Part shown: in pieces, positions 43,079 through 50,621 of the stretch
Position numbering within the stretch: position 1 is the stretch's first letter
Layout: each line of letters starts with the position of its first letter
NCBI RefSeq assembly: GCF_036173105.1
Contig: NZ_CP108053.1
Coordinates: forward strand, 5,766,001-5,830,000
DNA: 64,000 nucleotides
Direction: 5' to 3'
DNA from: Streptomyces sp. NBC_00287
GTDB lineage: Bacteria; Actinomycetota; Actinomycetes; Streptomycetales; Streptomycetaceae
The notes under the pieces: generated by a model
The model's database searches: none
Told to the model about the DNA's origin: nothing
What the model saw: the letters and a program-made list of their open reading frames with translations, nothing else
Made by a program: the position numbers and the translations under genes

Positions 43079-43933
43079 ATGACCGCCCAGATTCTCGATG
43101 GCAAGGCCACCGCAGCCGCGATCAAGTCCGATCTGACCGCCCGCGTGGCGGCGCTGAAGGAGAAGGGCGTCACGCCCGGCCTCGGCACGATCCTGGTCGG
43201 GGACGACCCCGGCAGCCAGAAGTACGTCGCCGGCAAGCACCGCGACTGCGCCGAGGTCGGCATCGCCTCCATCCAGCGCGAACTGCCCGGCACCGCGACA
43301 CAGGAAGAGATCGAGGCGGCCGTACGGGAGCTGAACGAGGACCCGGCCTGCACCGGCTACATCGTCCAACTGCCGCTCCCCAAGGGCATCGACGAGAACC
43401 GCATCCTGGAACTGATGGACCCGGACAAGGACGCGGACGGCCTGCACCCGATGAACCTCGGCCGCCTCGTCCTGAACGAGCCGGCCCCCCTGCCCTGCAC
43501 CCCCAACGGCGTCCTCACGCTGCTGCGCCGCTACGGCGTGGAGATCAAGGGCGCCGAGGTCGTGGTCGTCGGTCGCGGTGTGACCATCGGCCGCCCGATG
43601 CCGCTGCTGCTGACCCGGCGCAGCGAGAACGCCACGGTGACGCAGTGCCACACGGGGACGCGGGATCTGTCGGCGCACCTGAAGCGGGCCGACATCATCG
43701 TGGCGGCCGCCGGTTCGGCCCACCTCATCCGTCCCGAGGATGTCAAGCCCGGCGCCGCCGTCCTCGACGTCGGCGTCTCCCGCAGCGCCGAGGGCAAGAT
43801 CGTGGGCGATGTCCACCCGGGCGTGGCCGAGGTGGCCGGCTGGATCTCCCCGAACCCCGGCGGTGTCGGCCCGATGACCCGGGCCCAGCTGCTGGTCAAC
43901 GTGGTCGAGGCGGCGGAGCGCAGTGTCGCCTGA
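43079..43933 (+). CDS. folD: Bifunctional methylene-THF dehydrogenase / methenyl-THF cyclohydrolase
   Basis: 284 residues. It interconverts 5,10-methylene-THF and 10-formyl-THF using NADP. Motifs: YVAGKHRDC with the catalytic Lys, QLPLPKGID, PCTPNGVL for folate binding, and the Rossmann segment VVVGRGVTIGRP, ending with SPNPGGVGPMTRAQLL. It feeds the purine enzymes PurN and PurH encoded upstream. ATG 43079 is preceded by GAGGATGGGG; the frame is open further upstream but that part is non-homologous. The stop overlaps the start of the DUF3017 gene. Confidence 0.97.
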   Translation: MTAQILDGKATAAAIKSDLTARVAALKEKGVTPGLGTILVGDDPGSQKYVAGKHRDCAEVGIASIQRELPGTATQEEIEAAVRELNEDPACTGYIVQLPLPKGIDENRILELMDPDKDADGLHPMNLGRLVLNEPAPLPCTPNGVLTLLRRYGVEIKGAEVVVVGRGVTIGRPMPLLLTRRSENATVTQCHTGTRDLSAHLKRADIIVAAAGSAHLIRPEDVKPGAAVLDVGVSRSAEGKIVGDVHPGVAEVAGWISPNPGGVGPMTRAQLLVNVVEAAERSVA

Positions 43934-44390
43934 CCACCCCGAGGAGGACATGGAGGTGCGGGACGCGGTCAGCGCGCCGGACGCCGAGGGCACACCTCGC
44001 CGTACGACCCGCCGCTTCCCGCTGTTCACGAGGGACACCGCGCGCCCCGAGGGCGGCGGTCGCGCGGCCCGCGGCGACGCCCCGGCACCGGCCCGCCAGT
44101 GGCCGGTCCTGCTGGTGCTCATACTGGTCGGCGTCGGTCTGCTGGTGACCGCCCTGGACGCCTTCCGCATCGGCACGCTGCTGATCGGCGTCGCCCTGCT
44201 CGGCGGCGGGGCGCTGCGCTGGCTGCTCCCGGACGTCGGCATGCTCGCGGTCCGCTCCCGCTTCACCGACATCGTCACGTACGGAGTGCTGGGCACCGCG
44301 ATCGTCCTGCTGGCGCTGATGGTGCAGCCGAACCCCTTGCTGGAGATCCCGTTCCTCAAGGACACGCTGCACTTCACGGTCAGCAACTAA
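43923..44390 (+). CDS. DUF3017 small membrane protein
   Basis: 155 residues. A charged N-terminus (1-58) is followed by three hydrophobic helices (WPVLLVLILVGVGLLVTALD, GTLLIGVALLGGGALRWLL, IVTYGVLGTAIVLLALMV). This is the DUF3017 family, conserved next to folD in Streptomyces. GTG 43923 overlaps folD by 11 bp, so it is translated from the same mRNA. Function unknown. A terminator hairpin follows 16 bp after the stop. Confidence 0.85.
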   Translation: MSPDHPEEDMEVRDAVSAPDAEGTPRRTTRRFPLFTRDTARPEGGGRAARGDAPAPARQWPVLLVLILVGVGLLVTALDAFRIGTLLIGVALLGGGALRWLLPDVGMLAVRSRFTDIVTYGVLGTAIVLLALMVQPNPLLEIPFLKDTLHFTVSN

Positions 44391-44405
44391 CCCTGCGTAC
44401 ATACA

Positions 44406-44447
44406 GCGGCGGTCCGTCCTCTCCCCCGAGCAAGGACGGGCCGCCGC
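44406..44447 (+). terminator. Terminator of folD operon
   Basis: GCGGCGGTCCGTCC (44406-44419) pairs with GGACGGGCCGCCGC (44434-44447) in a 14-bp stem with one G-U pair. It lies just after the DUF3017 stop. Confidence 0.78.
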
Positions 44448-44636
44448 CGCGCATTCACCTTCCCGCGGCGGGAAGTTCCTGTTCAACGGCTGTCAGGGCG
44501 CTGTGGCACAGCGGTGACCGTTCCGCCACCGTGTCCGCGACCTGCCACAACGTGCGGCACCGCGGAACCGATCACCGCTCGGTGTCGTCACTCGATCGGG
44601 GCGGGGAACGTGTGGGACGCGCCGTGGAGGTGAGCG

Positions 44637-45122
44637 ATGGGCGGCTGGCAGCCGCTGCCGGACGAGCTGCCGCCGGAGGTGCGGCACTTCGTGACGCAGC
44701 TGCGGCTCCTGAAGGACCGCACGGGCCTCAGCCTGGTCGCGCTGGGCGCGCGCACGGCGTACAGCAAGTCCTCCTGGCAGCGCTATCTGAACGCCGTCCA
44801 GCCGCCGCCGCGGCAGGCGGTCATGGCGCTGTGCCGGGTGGCGGGGGAGTCCGGGGAGGACGCCGAGCGGTTCGTCGTGCGCTGGGAGCTGGCGGTGCAT
44901 GCGTGGCCGCGGCCGGCGATGCCGAAGGAGTCCTCGTCCTCGGACGGGTCCTCGTACGGGTCCTCGGACGGTTCGGAGGTCGAGGCTTACGAGGACGATC
45001 CGACCCTGCCGTGGTGGGACACGCCCCCGCAGGAGCCGTCGCGGCGGCTGCTCTACGCGGCTCTGGGGCTGGCGGTGGTGCTGGTGCTGACGGTGGTGAT
45101 CGGTGCTTTCGCCGTGGGCTGA
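44637..45122 (+). CDS. Membrane-anchored helix-turn-helix protein
   Basis: 161 residues. The N-terminal 75 residues form an XRE-type HTH (LPPEVRHFVTQLRLLKDRTGLSLVALGARTAYSKSSWQRYLNA), followed by a Ser/Asp-rich linker and a C-terminal transmembrane helix (LLYAALGLAVVLVLTVVIGAFAVG). Its HTH is closely related to that of the next gene, so the pair looks like a tandem duplication. ATG 44637 has GGAGG 7 bp upstream. The target and signal are unknown. Confidence 0.85.
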   Translation: MGGWQPLPDELPPEVRHFVTQLRLLKDRTGLSLVALGARTAYSKSSWQRYLNAVQPPPRQAVMALCRVAGESGEDAERFVVRWELAVHAWPRPAMPKESSSSDGSSYGSSDGSEVEAYEDDPTLPWWDTPPQEPSRRLLYAALGLAVVLVLTVVIGAFAVG

Positions 45123-45519
45123 GACCCCAGTGAATGCAGGGCTGTTGTGTGCAGTCCGTGACGGGATATGTGCGTTCTGTGTGTCGATGTGTTGACAAGT
45201 TTGCGGATTTCGACGGAAGTCGTTCAACAGTCGGGCTAGCGTGGCCAATCGGGACGGTCCGGGACGTCCCGAACGGCTGTCAGCGGTGTCACCGGGGGGA
45301 GACCGGCCGAGGGGGAACGGGCGGTGGAAGACTGGACCGCGGCCCAGTGGGCGTGCAACGGTGCATGCCCACGGCCTCCTGTGCTCCCGTGCGCCCCCAC
45401 CCCGGGAACTGAGATCCTGACTGGGCGCATCCCTGTGGGTAGCCAGAACGGGGACTCGGCAGAGGGCGACACGCGCGGGGGATAAAGACAGCACGACCGG
45501 GGGGAAGAGGGGGGAAGCA
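45123..45519 (+). other. 397-bp gap between the two HTH-membrane genes
   Basis: No gene is supported here. It includes an imperfect inverted repeat TGTTGA (45190-45195) and TCAACA (45224-45229) around an AT-richer core, a possible operator for one of the HTH proteins. TTGACA at 45192 lacks a matching -10 at normal spacing. The strong ribosome site of the next gene is at its right end. Confidence 0.4.
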
Positions 45520-46686
45520 ATGCCTCGTTGGAGGGCCTTGCCGGATGAACTGGATCCGCAGGTAAGGGAGTTCGCGAGCCAGTTGCGTCGGCTTGTGGAC
45601 CGCAGTGGTCTGAGCATCGCGGCGGTGGCGGACCGGACGGGCTACAGCAAGACGTCCTGGGAGCGGTATCTGAACGGACGGCTGCTCGCGCCGAAGGGCG
45701 CGATCGTGGCGCTGGCCGAAGTCACCGGAACGAATCCCATCCATCTGACAACGATGTGGGAGCTCGCCGAACGCGCTTGGAGCCGTTCGGAGATGCGCCA
45801 CGACATGACCATGGAAGCGATCCGGATCTCCCAGGCGCGTGCCGCGCTCGGGGAGTTCGGCGCGCCTCCGCCGAACGCCAAGGGCAGCAAGACGGCCCGC
45901 AAGAGCAGCAGCGCGACGGCGACGCCGGGGGTTGCGGGACCGGCGGGGGTGGCACCTACGGTGCCGCCACGGTCGGTGGACGCCGATGTCGTCCGGGACT
46001 CGGTGGAGGAAGCGGCGGCGTCGGGGAGCAACTCGTGGGGAGTGGCGGGGTACCGGGGCCCGTCGCGGACGGGGACGACGGGAGGCGGCGGTACGACACC
46101 GTCCGCGAGCCCGGCACCGAGTACTCCCTCTTACGGTGAACCGCCGCAGACACCTCGGCCGGGGCACGCCGGCGGGCCTTCGGGGGAGAGCCGGGGCAAG
46201 CGTCGGCTGACGATGTTCCTCGCGGGTGTCGTGGGCGTGCTGGTGGTGGTCGGGGCCGCGTACTTCCTGACGGAAGGCGGAGGCGGGGAGAAGAACGAGG
46301 GCGGTGCCAAGTCCCCGTCGCCGACGGTTTCGGCGGATACGGAGCTGCCGCCGGGCGTCGAGTGCAGCGGAGCGTCCTGCACGGGCAAGGACGCGGAGAG
46401 CATGGGCTGCAGCGGCGACTTGGTGACGACGGCGAAGACGGCGACGGTCGGCACGGCGGTGGTGGAGGTCCGTTACAGCGAGACCTGCGGCGCCGCGTGG
46501 GGCCGTATCACCCAGGCGGCACAGGGCGACGAGGTACGCGTGACCGTGGGCGACACGGACCAGACCGGCACGATCACAACTGCCGGCGACACGATCGCGT
46601 ACACCCCGATGGTCGCGGTGAAGGACGCGGGCGACGCGACGGCGTGCGTGACGACGGCGACGGGGGAGGAGGGGTGCACGCAGTAG
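45520..46686 (+). CDS. HTH protein with transmembrane helix and exported DUF2690 domain
   Basis: 388 residues. XRE-type HTH (1-75, LPDELDPQVREFASQLRRLVDRSGLSIAAVADRTGYSKTSWERYLNG), a long disordered Gly/Ser/Pro linker, a transmembrane helix (about 231-250, TMFLAGVVGVLVVVGAAYFL) and an exported C-terminal DUF2690 domain with conserved Cys (GVECSGASCTGKDAESMGCSGD and RYSETCGAAWGRI). The design, DNA binding inside and a Cys-rich sensor outside, suggests direct signal transduction. ATG 45520 follows GGGGGAAG. It shares its HTH with the preceding gene. Confidence 0.87.
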   Translation: MPRWRALPDELDPQVREFASQLRRLVDRSGLSIAAVADRTGYSKTSWERYLNGRLLAPKGAIVALAEVTGTNPIHLTTMWELAERAWSRSEMRHDMTMEAIRISQARAALGEFGAPPPNAKGSKTARKSSSATATPGVAGPAGVAPTVPPRSVDADVVRDSVEEAAASGSNSWGVAGYRGPSRTGTTGGGGTTPSASPAPSTPSYGEPPQTPRPGHAGGPSGESRGKRRLTMFLAGVVGVLVVVGAAYFLTEGGGGEKNEGGAKSPSPTVSADTELPPGVECSGASCTGKDAESMGCSGDLVTTAKTATVGTAVVEVRYSETCGAAWGRITQAAQGDEVRVTVGDTDQTGTITTAGDTIAYTPMVAVKDAGDATACVTTATGEEGCTQ

Positions 46687-46718
46687 CCGTGCACTTCGGT
46701 GCCGGGGACGCATTTCTC

Positions 46719-46740
46719 AGCCCGTCCGGCGTTTGAGGAC
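46719..46740 (-). repeat. Dispersed Streptomyces intergenic element (single copy)
   Basis: The minus strand reads GTCCTCAAACGCCGGACGGG plus CT, identical to the core of the tandem repeat at 25424-25620. It lies 33 bp after the stop of the DUF2690 gene. Confidence 0.85.
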
Positions 46741-46838
46741 GCGGCGAAAGAAATCCGGGCCCGCAGGAATAGTCGCCCCCATCGAGGGCACGCGCACCGT
46801 ACCCCCACGGGAGTCCGGCAACCCGGCACCCCCACCCG

Positions 46839-46877
46839 GCGGCCGCCAGTCCCTCCTCTCCCGGACCTGGCGGCCGC
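46839..46877. terminator. Hairpin upstream of mdh, probable terminator
   Basis: GCGGCCGCCAG (46839-46849) pairs perfectly with CTGGCGGCCGC (46867-46877) across a 17-nt loop, about 150 bp after the DUF2690 gene and 80 bp before the mdh promoter region. Confidence 0.6.
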
Positions 46878-46940
46878 TCCTTTGGGGTGTCTGTGGGGTG
46901 GGCCACACCGACCCGGACGTCGGGGATCCCGGATGCGCGA

Positions 46941-46976
46941 TAGCCTGACCGCTGGATCTCTCTTGACGCCAAGAGA
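46941..46976 (+). promoter_or_regulatory. mdh promoter -10 and overlapping operator-like palindrome
   Basis: TAGCCT (46941-46946) is a plausible -10. Just downstream, TCTCTTG-ACGC-CAAGAGA (46959-46976) is a perfect 7-bp inverted repeat flanked by GATC on both sides. At that position a repressor would block initiation or early elongation. The cognate regulator is unknown to me. Confidence 0.55.
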
Positions 46977-47033
46977 TCGATCAAACGTCCGGGGCAGGGA
47001 CGCCCCACCGCCAGCTGTCATACGGAGAACGCC

Positions 47034-48023
47034 ATGACCCGCACTCCCGTGAACGTCACCGTCACCGGCGCGGCCGGCCAGATCGGTTACGCCCTGCTCT
47101 TCCGCATCGCCTCCGGCCAGCTGCTCGGCGCGGACGTGCCGGTCAAGCTGCGCCTGCTGGAGATCACCCCGGCGCTGAAGGCCGCCGAGGGCACCGCCAT
47201 GGAGCTGGACGACTGCGCGTTCCCGCTTCTGCAGGGCATCGAGATCAGCGACGACCCGAACGTCGCCTTCGACGGCGCCAACGTCGCCCTCCTCGTCGGC
47301 GCCCGCCCCCGCACCAAGGGCATGGAGCGCGGCGACCTCCTCGAGGCCAACGGCGGCATCTTCAAGCCGCAGGGCAAGGCCATCAACGACCACGCCGCGG
47401 ACGACATCAAGGTCCTCGTCGTCGGCAACCCGGCCAACACCAACGCCCTCATCGCCCAGGCCGCCGCGCCCGACGTACCGGCCGAGCGCTTCACCGCGAT
47501 GACCCGCCTGGACCACAACCGCGCGCTGACCCAGCTCGCGAAGAAGACGGGCTCCACGGTCGCCGACATCAAGCGCCTGACCATCTGGGGCAACCACTCC
47601 GCCACCCAGTACCCGGACATCTTCCACGCCACCATCGCCGGCAAGAACGCCGCCGAGGTCGTCAGCGACGAGAAGTGGCTGGCCGAGGACTTCATCCCGA
47701 CCGTCGCCAAGCGCGGCGCCGCGATCATCGAGGCCCGTGGCGCCTCGTCGGCCGCCTCCGCCGCCAACGCCGCCATCGACCACGTCCACACCTGGGTCAA
47801 CGGCACCGCCGACGGCGACTGGGTCTCCATGGGTATTCCGTCGGACGGCTCCTACGGCGTCCCGGAGGGCCTGATCTCCTCCTTCCCGGTCACCACCAAG
47901 GACGGCAAGTACGAGATCGTCCAGGGCCTGGAGATCAACGAGTTCTCCCGCACCCGTATCGACGCCTCCGTCGCGGAGCTCGCGGAGGAGCGCGAGGCGG
48001 TCCGCGCCCTCGGCCTGCTCTGA
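47034..48023 (+). CDS. mdh: Malate dehydrogenase
   Basis: 329 residues, NAD-dependent oxidation of malate to oxaloacetate in the TCA cycle. The Rossmann loop is TGAAGQIGYALLFRIASG (9-26), the substrate-binding Arg is in RPRTKGMERGDL, and the catalytic pair is in TRLDHNRA and IWGNHSATQYPD (His). The C-terminus has VSMGIPSDGSYGVPEG. Family length is normal (the two-domain, about 327-residue type). ATG 47034 has GGAGA upstream. A strong terminator follows. Confidence 0.97.
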   Translation: MTRTPVNVTVTGAAGQIGYALLFRIASGQLLGADVPVKLRLLEITPALKAAEGTAMELDDCAFPLLQGIEISDDPNVAFDGANVALLVGARPRTKGMERGDLLEANGGIFKPQGKAINDHAADDIKVLVVGNPANTNALIAQAAAPDVPAERFTAMTRLDHNRALTQLAKKTGSTVADIKRLTIWGNHSATQYPDIFHATIAGKNAAEVVSDEKWLAEDFIPTVAKRGAAIIEARGASSAASAANAAIDHVHTWVNGTADGDWVSMGIPSDGSYGVPEGLISSFPVTTKDGKYEIVQGLEINEFSRTRIDASVAELAEEREAVRALGLL

Positions 48024-48039
48024 GTCGAACCCGAACCCG

Positions 48040-48078
48040 CACAGGCCCCGTTCCGGTTTCCGCCGGACGGGGCCTGTG
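48040..48078. terminator. Terminator of mdh
   Basis: CACAGGCCCCGTTCCGG (48040-48056) pairs with CCGGACGGGGCCTGTG (48063-48078), a 16-bp stem with one bulged T. It lies between convergent mdh and the MarR-GNAT gene and can serve both. Confidence 0.85.
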
Positions 48079-48105
48079 GCCTGTTCCGGGGAAACGGCGC
48101 GGGAC

Positions 48106-48990
48106 CTAAGAGAGCCGCTTCTCGAACCAGTGGCTGGCATAGACGTTGTCGTCGTACCGCGGGATCTCCGTGTACCCGCACGCCCGGTACATCGCCTGCG
48201 CCTCCGTGAGCGCGGCATGCGTGTCCAGGCGTACGACGGACAACTCCCGTGCGCTCGCCTCGCGTTCGAGCGCGTCGAGGAGACGGCGGGCGAGCCCCAG
48301 GCGGCGAGCCTCCGGATGCACCCACACATGCCGGATCTCGCCCACGCCCGGTTCCAACTTCCGCAGCGCCCCACAGCCCACCGGCAGACTCTCCTCGTAC
48401 GCCACGAAGAACGCCCCGGCGTCCCCGGACACCTCCTCGGGCCGTACGAGATCGGCGGGGTCGAAGCCTTCCGGGAAGCGGGCGTCGATATCGGCGGCGT
48501 AGGCGTCGAGACACGCGCGTGCGTCCGCTGAGGCGCCGTCGACGCGCTGGACGGTGATGGCGGCGAGGCGCAGCAGGCGCCGGGTCGTGGCCATCGCGTC
48601 GGTCAGCTCGGTGCGCTGTCCCTGGGTGAGGCCGCCGAGGAGGTCCGCCACCAGGGCGTTGGCGCGCCGCTGCTGTTCCTTGAGCTCGACGCGCCCGGCC
48701 GGGGTCAACTCCACCAACCGTGAACGACTGTCGTCCGGATGTACCCGGACCCGGATCACACCCTGGGCCTCCAGCGCCTTTGCCATCCGGCTCAAATACC
48801 CGGCGTCCAGACCGAGTCGGCTCCTGAGCTGCCGCAGGGACACCCCGTCACCGATCTCGAACAGCAGGCGGGCCTCGCCGAGGGGGCGGTCCTGGCCGAG
48901 GTAGTGGTCGTCGAGGGCGCCGATACGGCGCGTGAAATAGCGGTTGAAACGGCGGAATGCCGTCACATGCTCCGTCGACACGGGTTCCAT
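48106..48990 (-). CDS. MarR-family regulator fused to GNAT acetyltransferase
   Basis: 294 residues. Residues 1-145 are a MarR winged helix (LGEARLLFEIGDGVSLRQLRSRLGLDAGYLSRMAKALEAQGVIRVRVHPDDSR). Residues 150-294 are a GNAT domain with acetyl-CoA loop VHPEARRLGLARRLL (motif A, Q/RxxGxG/A type) and the C-terminal YRACGYTEI. It probably senses a small molecule and acetylates it or another amine. ATG 48990 is immediately downstream of a perfect palindrome, so autoregulation is likely. It is divergent from the DinB-family gene. Confidence 0.9.
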   Translation of the reverse strand: MEPVSTEHVTAFRRFNRYFTRRIGALDDHYLGQDRPLGEARLLFEIGDGVSLRQLRSRLGLDAGYLSRMAKALEAQGVIRVRVHPDDSRSRLVELTPAGRVELKEQQRRANALVADLLGGLTQGQRTELTDAMATTRRLLRLAAITVQRVDGASADARACLDAYAADIDARFPEGFDPADLVRPEEVSGDAGAFFVAYEESLPVGCGALRKLEPGVGEIRHVWVHPEARRLGLARRLLDALEREASARELSVVRLDTHAALTEAQAMYRACGYTEIPRYDDNVYASHWFEKRLS

Positions 48991-48992
48991 AT

Positions 48993-49014
48993 TTCTTTGA
49001 CTTTAGTCAAAGAA
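48993..49014. promoter_or_regulatory. MarR-type operator palindrome
   Basis: TTCTTTGACT-TT-AGTCAAAGAA (48993-49014) has perfect 10-bp arms and starts 3 bp before the MarR-GNAT start codon. Its size and AT-rich nature suit a MarR dimer. It would also lie upstream of the DinB-gene promoter. Confidence 0.85.
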
Positions 49015-49033
49015 TCCGGGGAAGTCCAGTGCA

Positions 49034-49056
49034 TTGTCGGTGCCCGCCCCTAGGCT
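49034..49056 (+). promoter_or_regulatory. RecA-independent DNA-damage promoter (PafBC type) of the DinB-family gene, exact consensus
   Basis: TTGTCGGTG (49034-49042), 8 bp, TAGGCT (49051-49056) matches TTGTCRGTG-N8-TANNNT perfectly. The ATG at 49064 is 8 bp downstream of the -10, predicting a leaderless mRNA. Confidence 0.8.
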
Positions 49057-49063
49057 GCCGCGC

Positions 49064-49627
49064 ATGAGTGAGAACACCGAGATCTTGCTTGAACCCCCGG
49101 TCGCGGGCGACGAGGCCGACACCCTGGTCGGCTCCCTGGAACGGCAGCGCCGCATCTTCGCCTGGAAGTGCGAGGGCCTGGACGCGGCGGGCCTGAGCAC
49201 ACGCCTCGCGCCCTCGGCGCTCACGCTCGGCGGGCTGCTCAAGCACCTGGCGCTCGTGGAGGCCGAGTACTTCACCCTGCGGCTGCTCGGGGAGGACCCG
49301 GGCCCGCCGTGGAACGCGGTGGACTGGGAGGCGGCGCCCGACTGGGAGTGGCGTTCGGCGGCCGAGGACAGTCCCGAGGAGCTGTACACGCTCTGGCGCG
49401 AGACGGTGGCCCGCTCCCGCGCGAACATACGCAAGGTCCTGGCTGAGGGCGGCCCCGGACAGCTGGTCGCGTACAAGTCGAGAAGCGGCGAATCCCCGAG
49501 CCTGCGCCGCCTGCTGATCGACATCGTCGAGGAGTACGCCCGCCATGTGGGCCAGGTCGACCTGATCCGTGAGTCGATCGACGGCCGGGTGGGAGAGGAC
49601 CCGCCGGAGGACTATCGGCCCTTCTGA
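49064..49627 (+). CDS. DinB family (DUF664) protein
   Basis: 187 residues, a four-helix bundle of the DinB/YfiT superfamily. Metal-binding His candidates are in LLKHLALVEAEYF and EEYARHVGQVDLIRE (the usual HxxxH-like third ligand). Members are often damage-inducible or thiol-dependent (mycothiol S-transferase-like) enzymes; the exact reaction is unknown here. ATG 49064 is preferred because a perfect damage-type promoter ends 7 bp before it; an upstream start would lie inside the promoter. Confidence 0.88.
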   Translation: MSENTEILLEPPVAGDEADTLVGSLERQRRIFAWKCEGLDAAGLSTRLAPSALTLGGLLKHLALVEAEYFTLRLLGEDPGPPWNAVDWEAAPDWEWRSAAEDSPEELYTLWRETVARSRANIRKVLAEGGPGQLVAYKSRSGESPSLRRLLIDIVEEYARHVGQVDLIRESIDGRVGEDPPEDYRPF

Positions 49628-49675
49628 AGGGGGGCGGGGTGACGCAGGCCAGGGCCGCGGGGCCCCGGGGGGCTC

Positions 49676-50425
49676 TCAAACGCTCTGCAACTCGTCCTGC
49701 AACTCCGCCACATCCACCGACTCGTCCGCCGCCGGAGTCCTGGACGGGACCGGCTTGTCGTACTCGGAGAAGGTCAGCCGCACATCGATGTCCTCGCCCC
49801 GCTGCGTCGCCTCGACCAGCCGGTGCGGTGAGTCGGACGTGACGTAAAGGATCGTCCGCGCGCCGTCCAGCTCACCCTCCAGCGGGATGACCTTCGTACC
49901 GTCGCGCGTCGTCTCCTCGCCCTTCTTCAGCGAAGTGCCCTCGGGGGAGGAGCCGGTGCCCACATCTCGCTGGAAGTTGTTCAGATCGCAGGTGTCGGCC
50001 ATGCCCTTGAGCAGGGCGTCATCCGTGGAGCCATGGATGTAGCGGTTCTTGAACAGCTCGGCCGCCGCGTCGCCCTCACCGCCGGGCACCTGCGCCTTCC
50101 AGAACGCGGTGTCGGGCTTCATCCACACCTCTTCGCCCCGCTTGACGATCTCCACGCTGCCGCCGTCCGAGCCCATCTCCATCGTGCCGACGCAGTTGCC
50201 GTCCCGGTCCAGGGCCAGATCCATCGAGGTCGGCTGGGTCCTGCTGCTCTCCGTCCCCGCGCTGCGGTCCGTCAGCCTCAGATGGACGGACTTCGCGTCG
50301 AGGAGGTGGTCCTCCGCCTCGTCGGCGAGCTCCTGCGCGGTGGGATCGTCCCCGGCCATCGCAACCGCCGGCGCCAGCAGCAGCGTCGCGCTCACCGCGG
50401 CCGAGATCAGCGCCCGTACGGCCAT
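49676..50425 (-). CDS. LolA/LppX-like secreted protein
   Basis: 249 residues. A signal peptide (1-24, ending AVAMAGD) has no lipobox Cys. The mature part is strand-rich with SVHLRLTDRS, DLALDRDGNCVGTMEMG and HRLVEATQRGEDIDVRLTFSEYDKPV, the half-barrel pattern of LolA/LppX/LprG-like proteins that carry lipids or glycolipids. A Cys pair (about residues 78 and 145) may form a disulfide. ATG 50425 has GGAGG upstream. Cargo unknown. Confidence 0.82.
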   Translation of the reverse strand: MAVRALISAAVSATLLLAPAVAMAGDDPTAQELADEAEDHLLDAKSVHLRLTDRSAGTESSRTQPTSMDLALDRDGNCVGTMEMGSDGGSVEIVKRGEEVWMKPDTAFWKAQVPGGEGDAAAELFKNRYIHGSTDDALLKGMADTCDLNNFQRDVGTGSSPEGTSLKKGEETTRDGTKVIPLEGELDGARTILYVTSDSPHRLVEATQRGEDIDVRLTFSEYDKPVPSRTPAADESVDVAELQDELQSV

Positions 50426-50621
50426 GGCGTCACCTCCGTGGTGCGCATCACGCTCCTCAGCGTACGGTTCGCCCTATTTGCCCGCATGTTCAGTGACACG
50501 GCCCACTTTCGGCCATGGATTGCGCATGCATCCGGGAGCCCAGGGCAGGCGGAGCCGGTCCCCGAAGGTGACACCTATGTGACTCAGGGGCACTGAACAG
50601 GAACGGAAGGCAATACCGATC

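Noticed and set aside
45192..45197. TTGACA as -35 of the DUF2690-type HTH gene
   Set aside because: No TANNNT-like box at 16-19 bp spacing.
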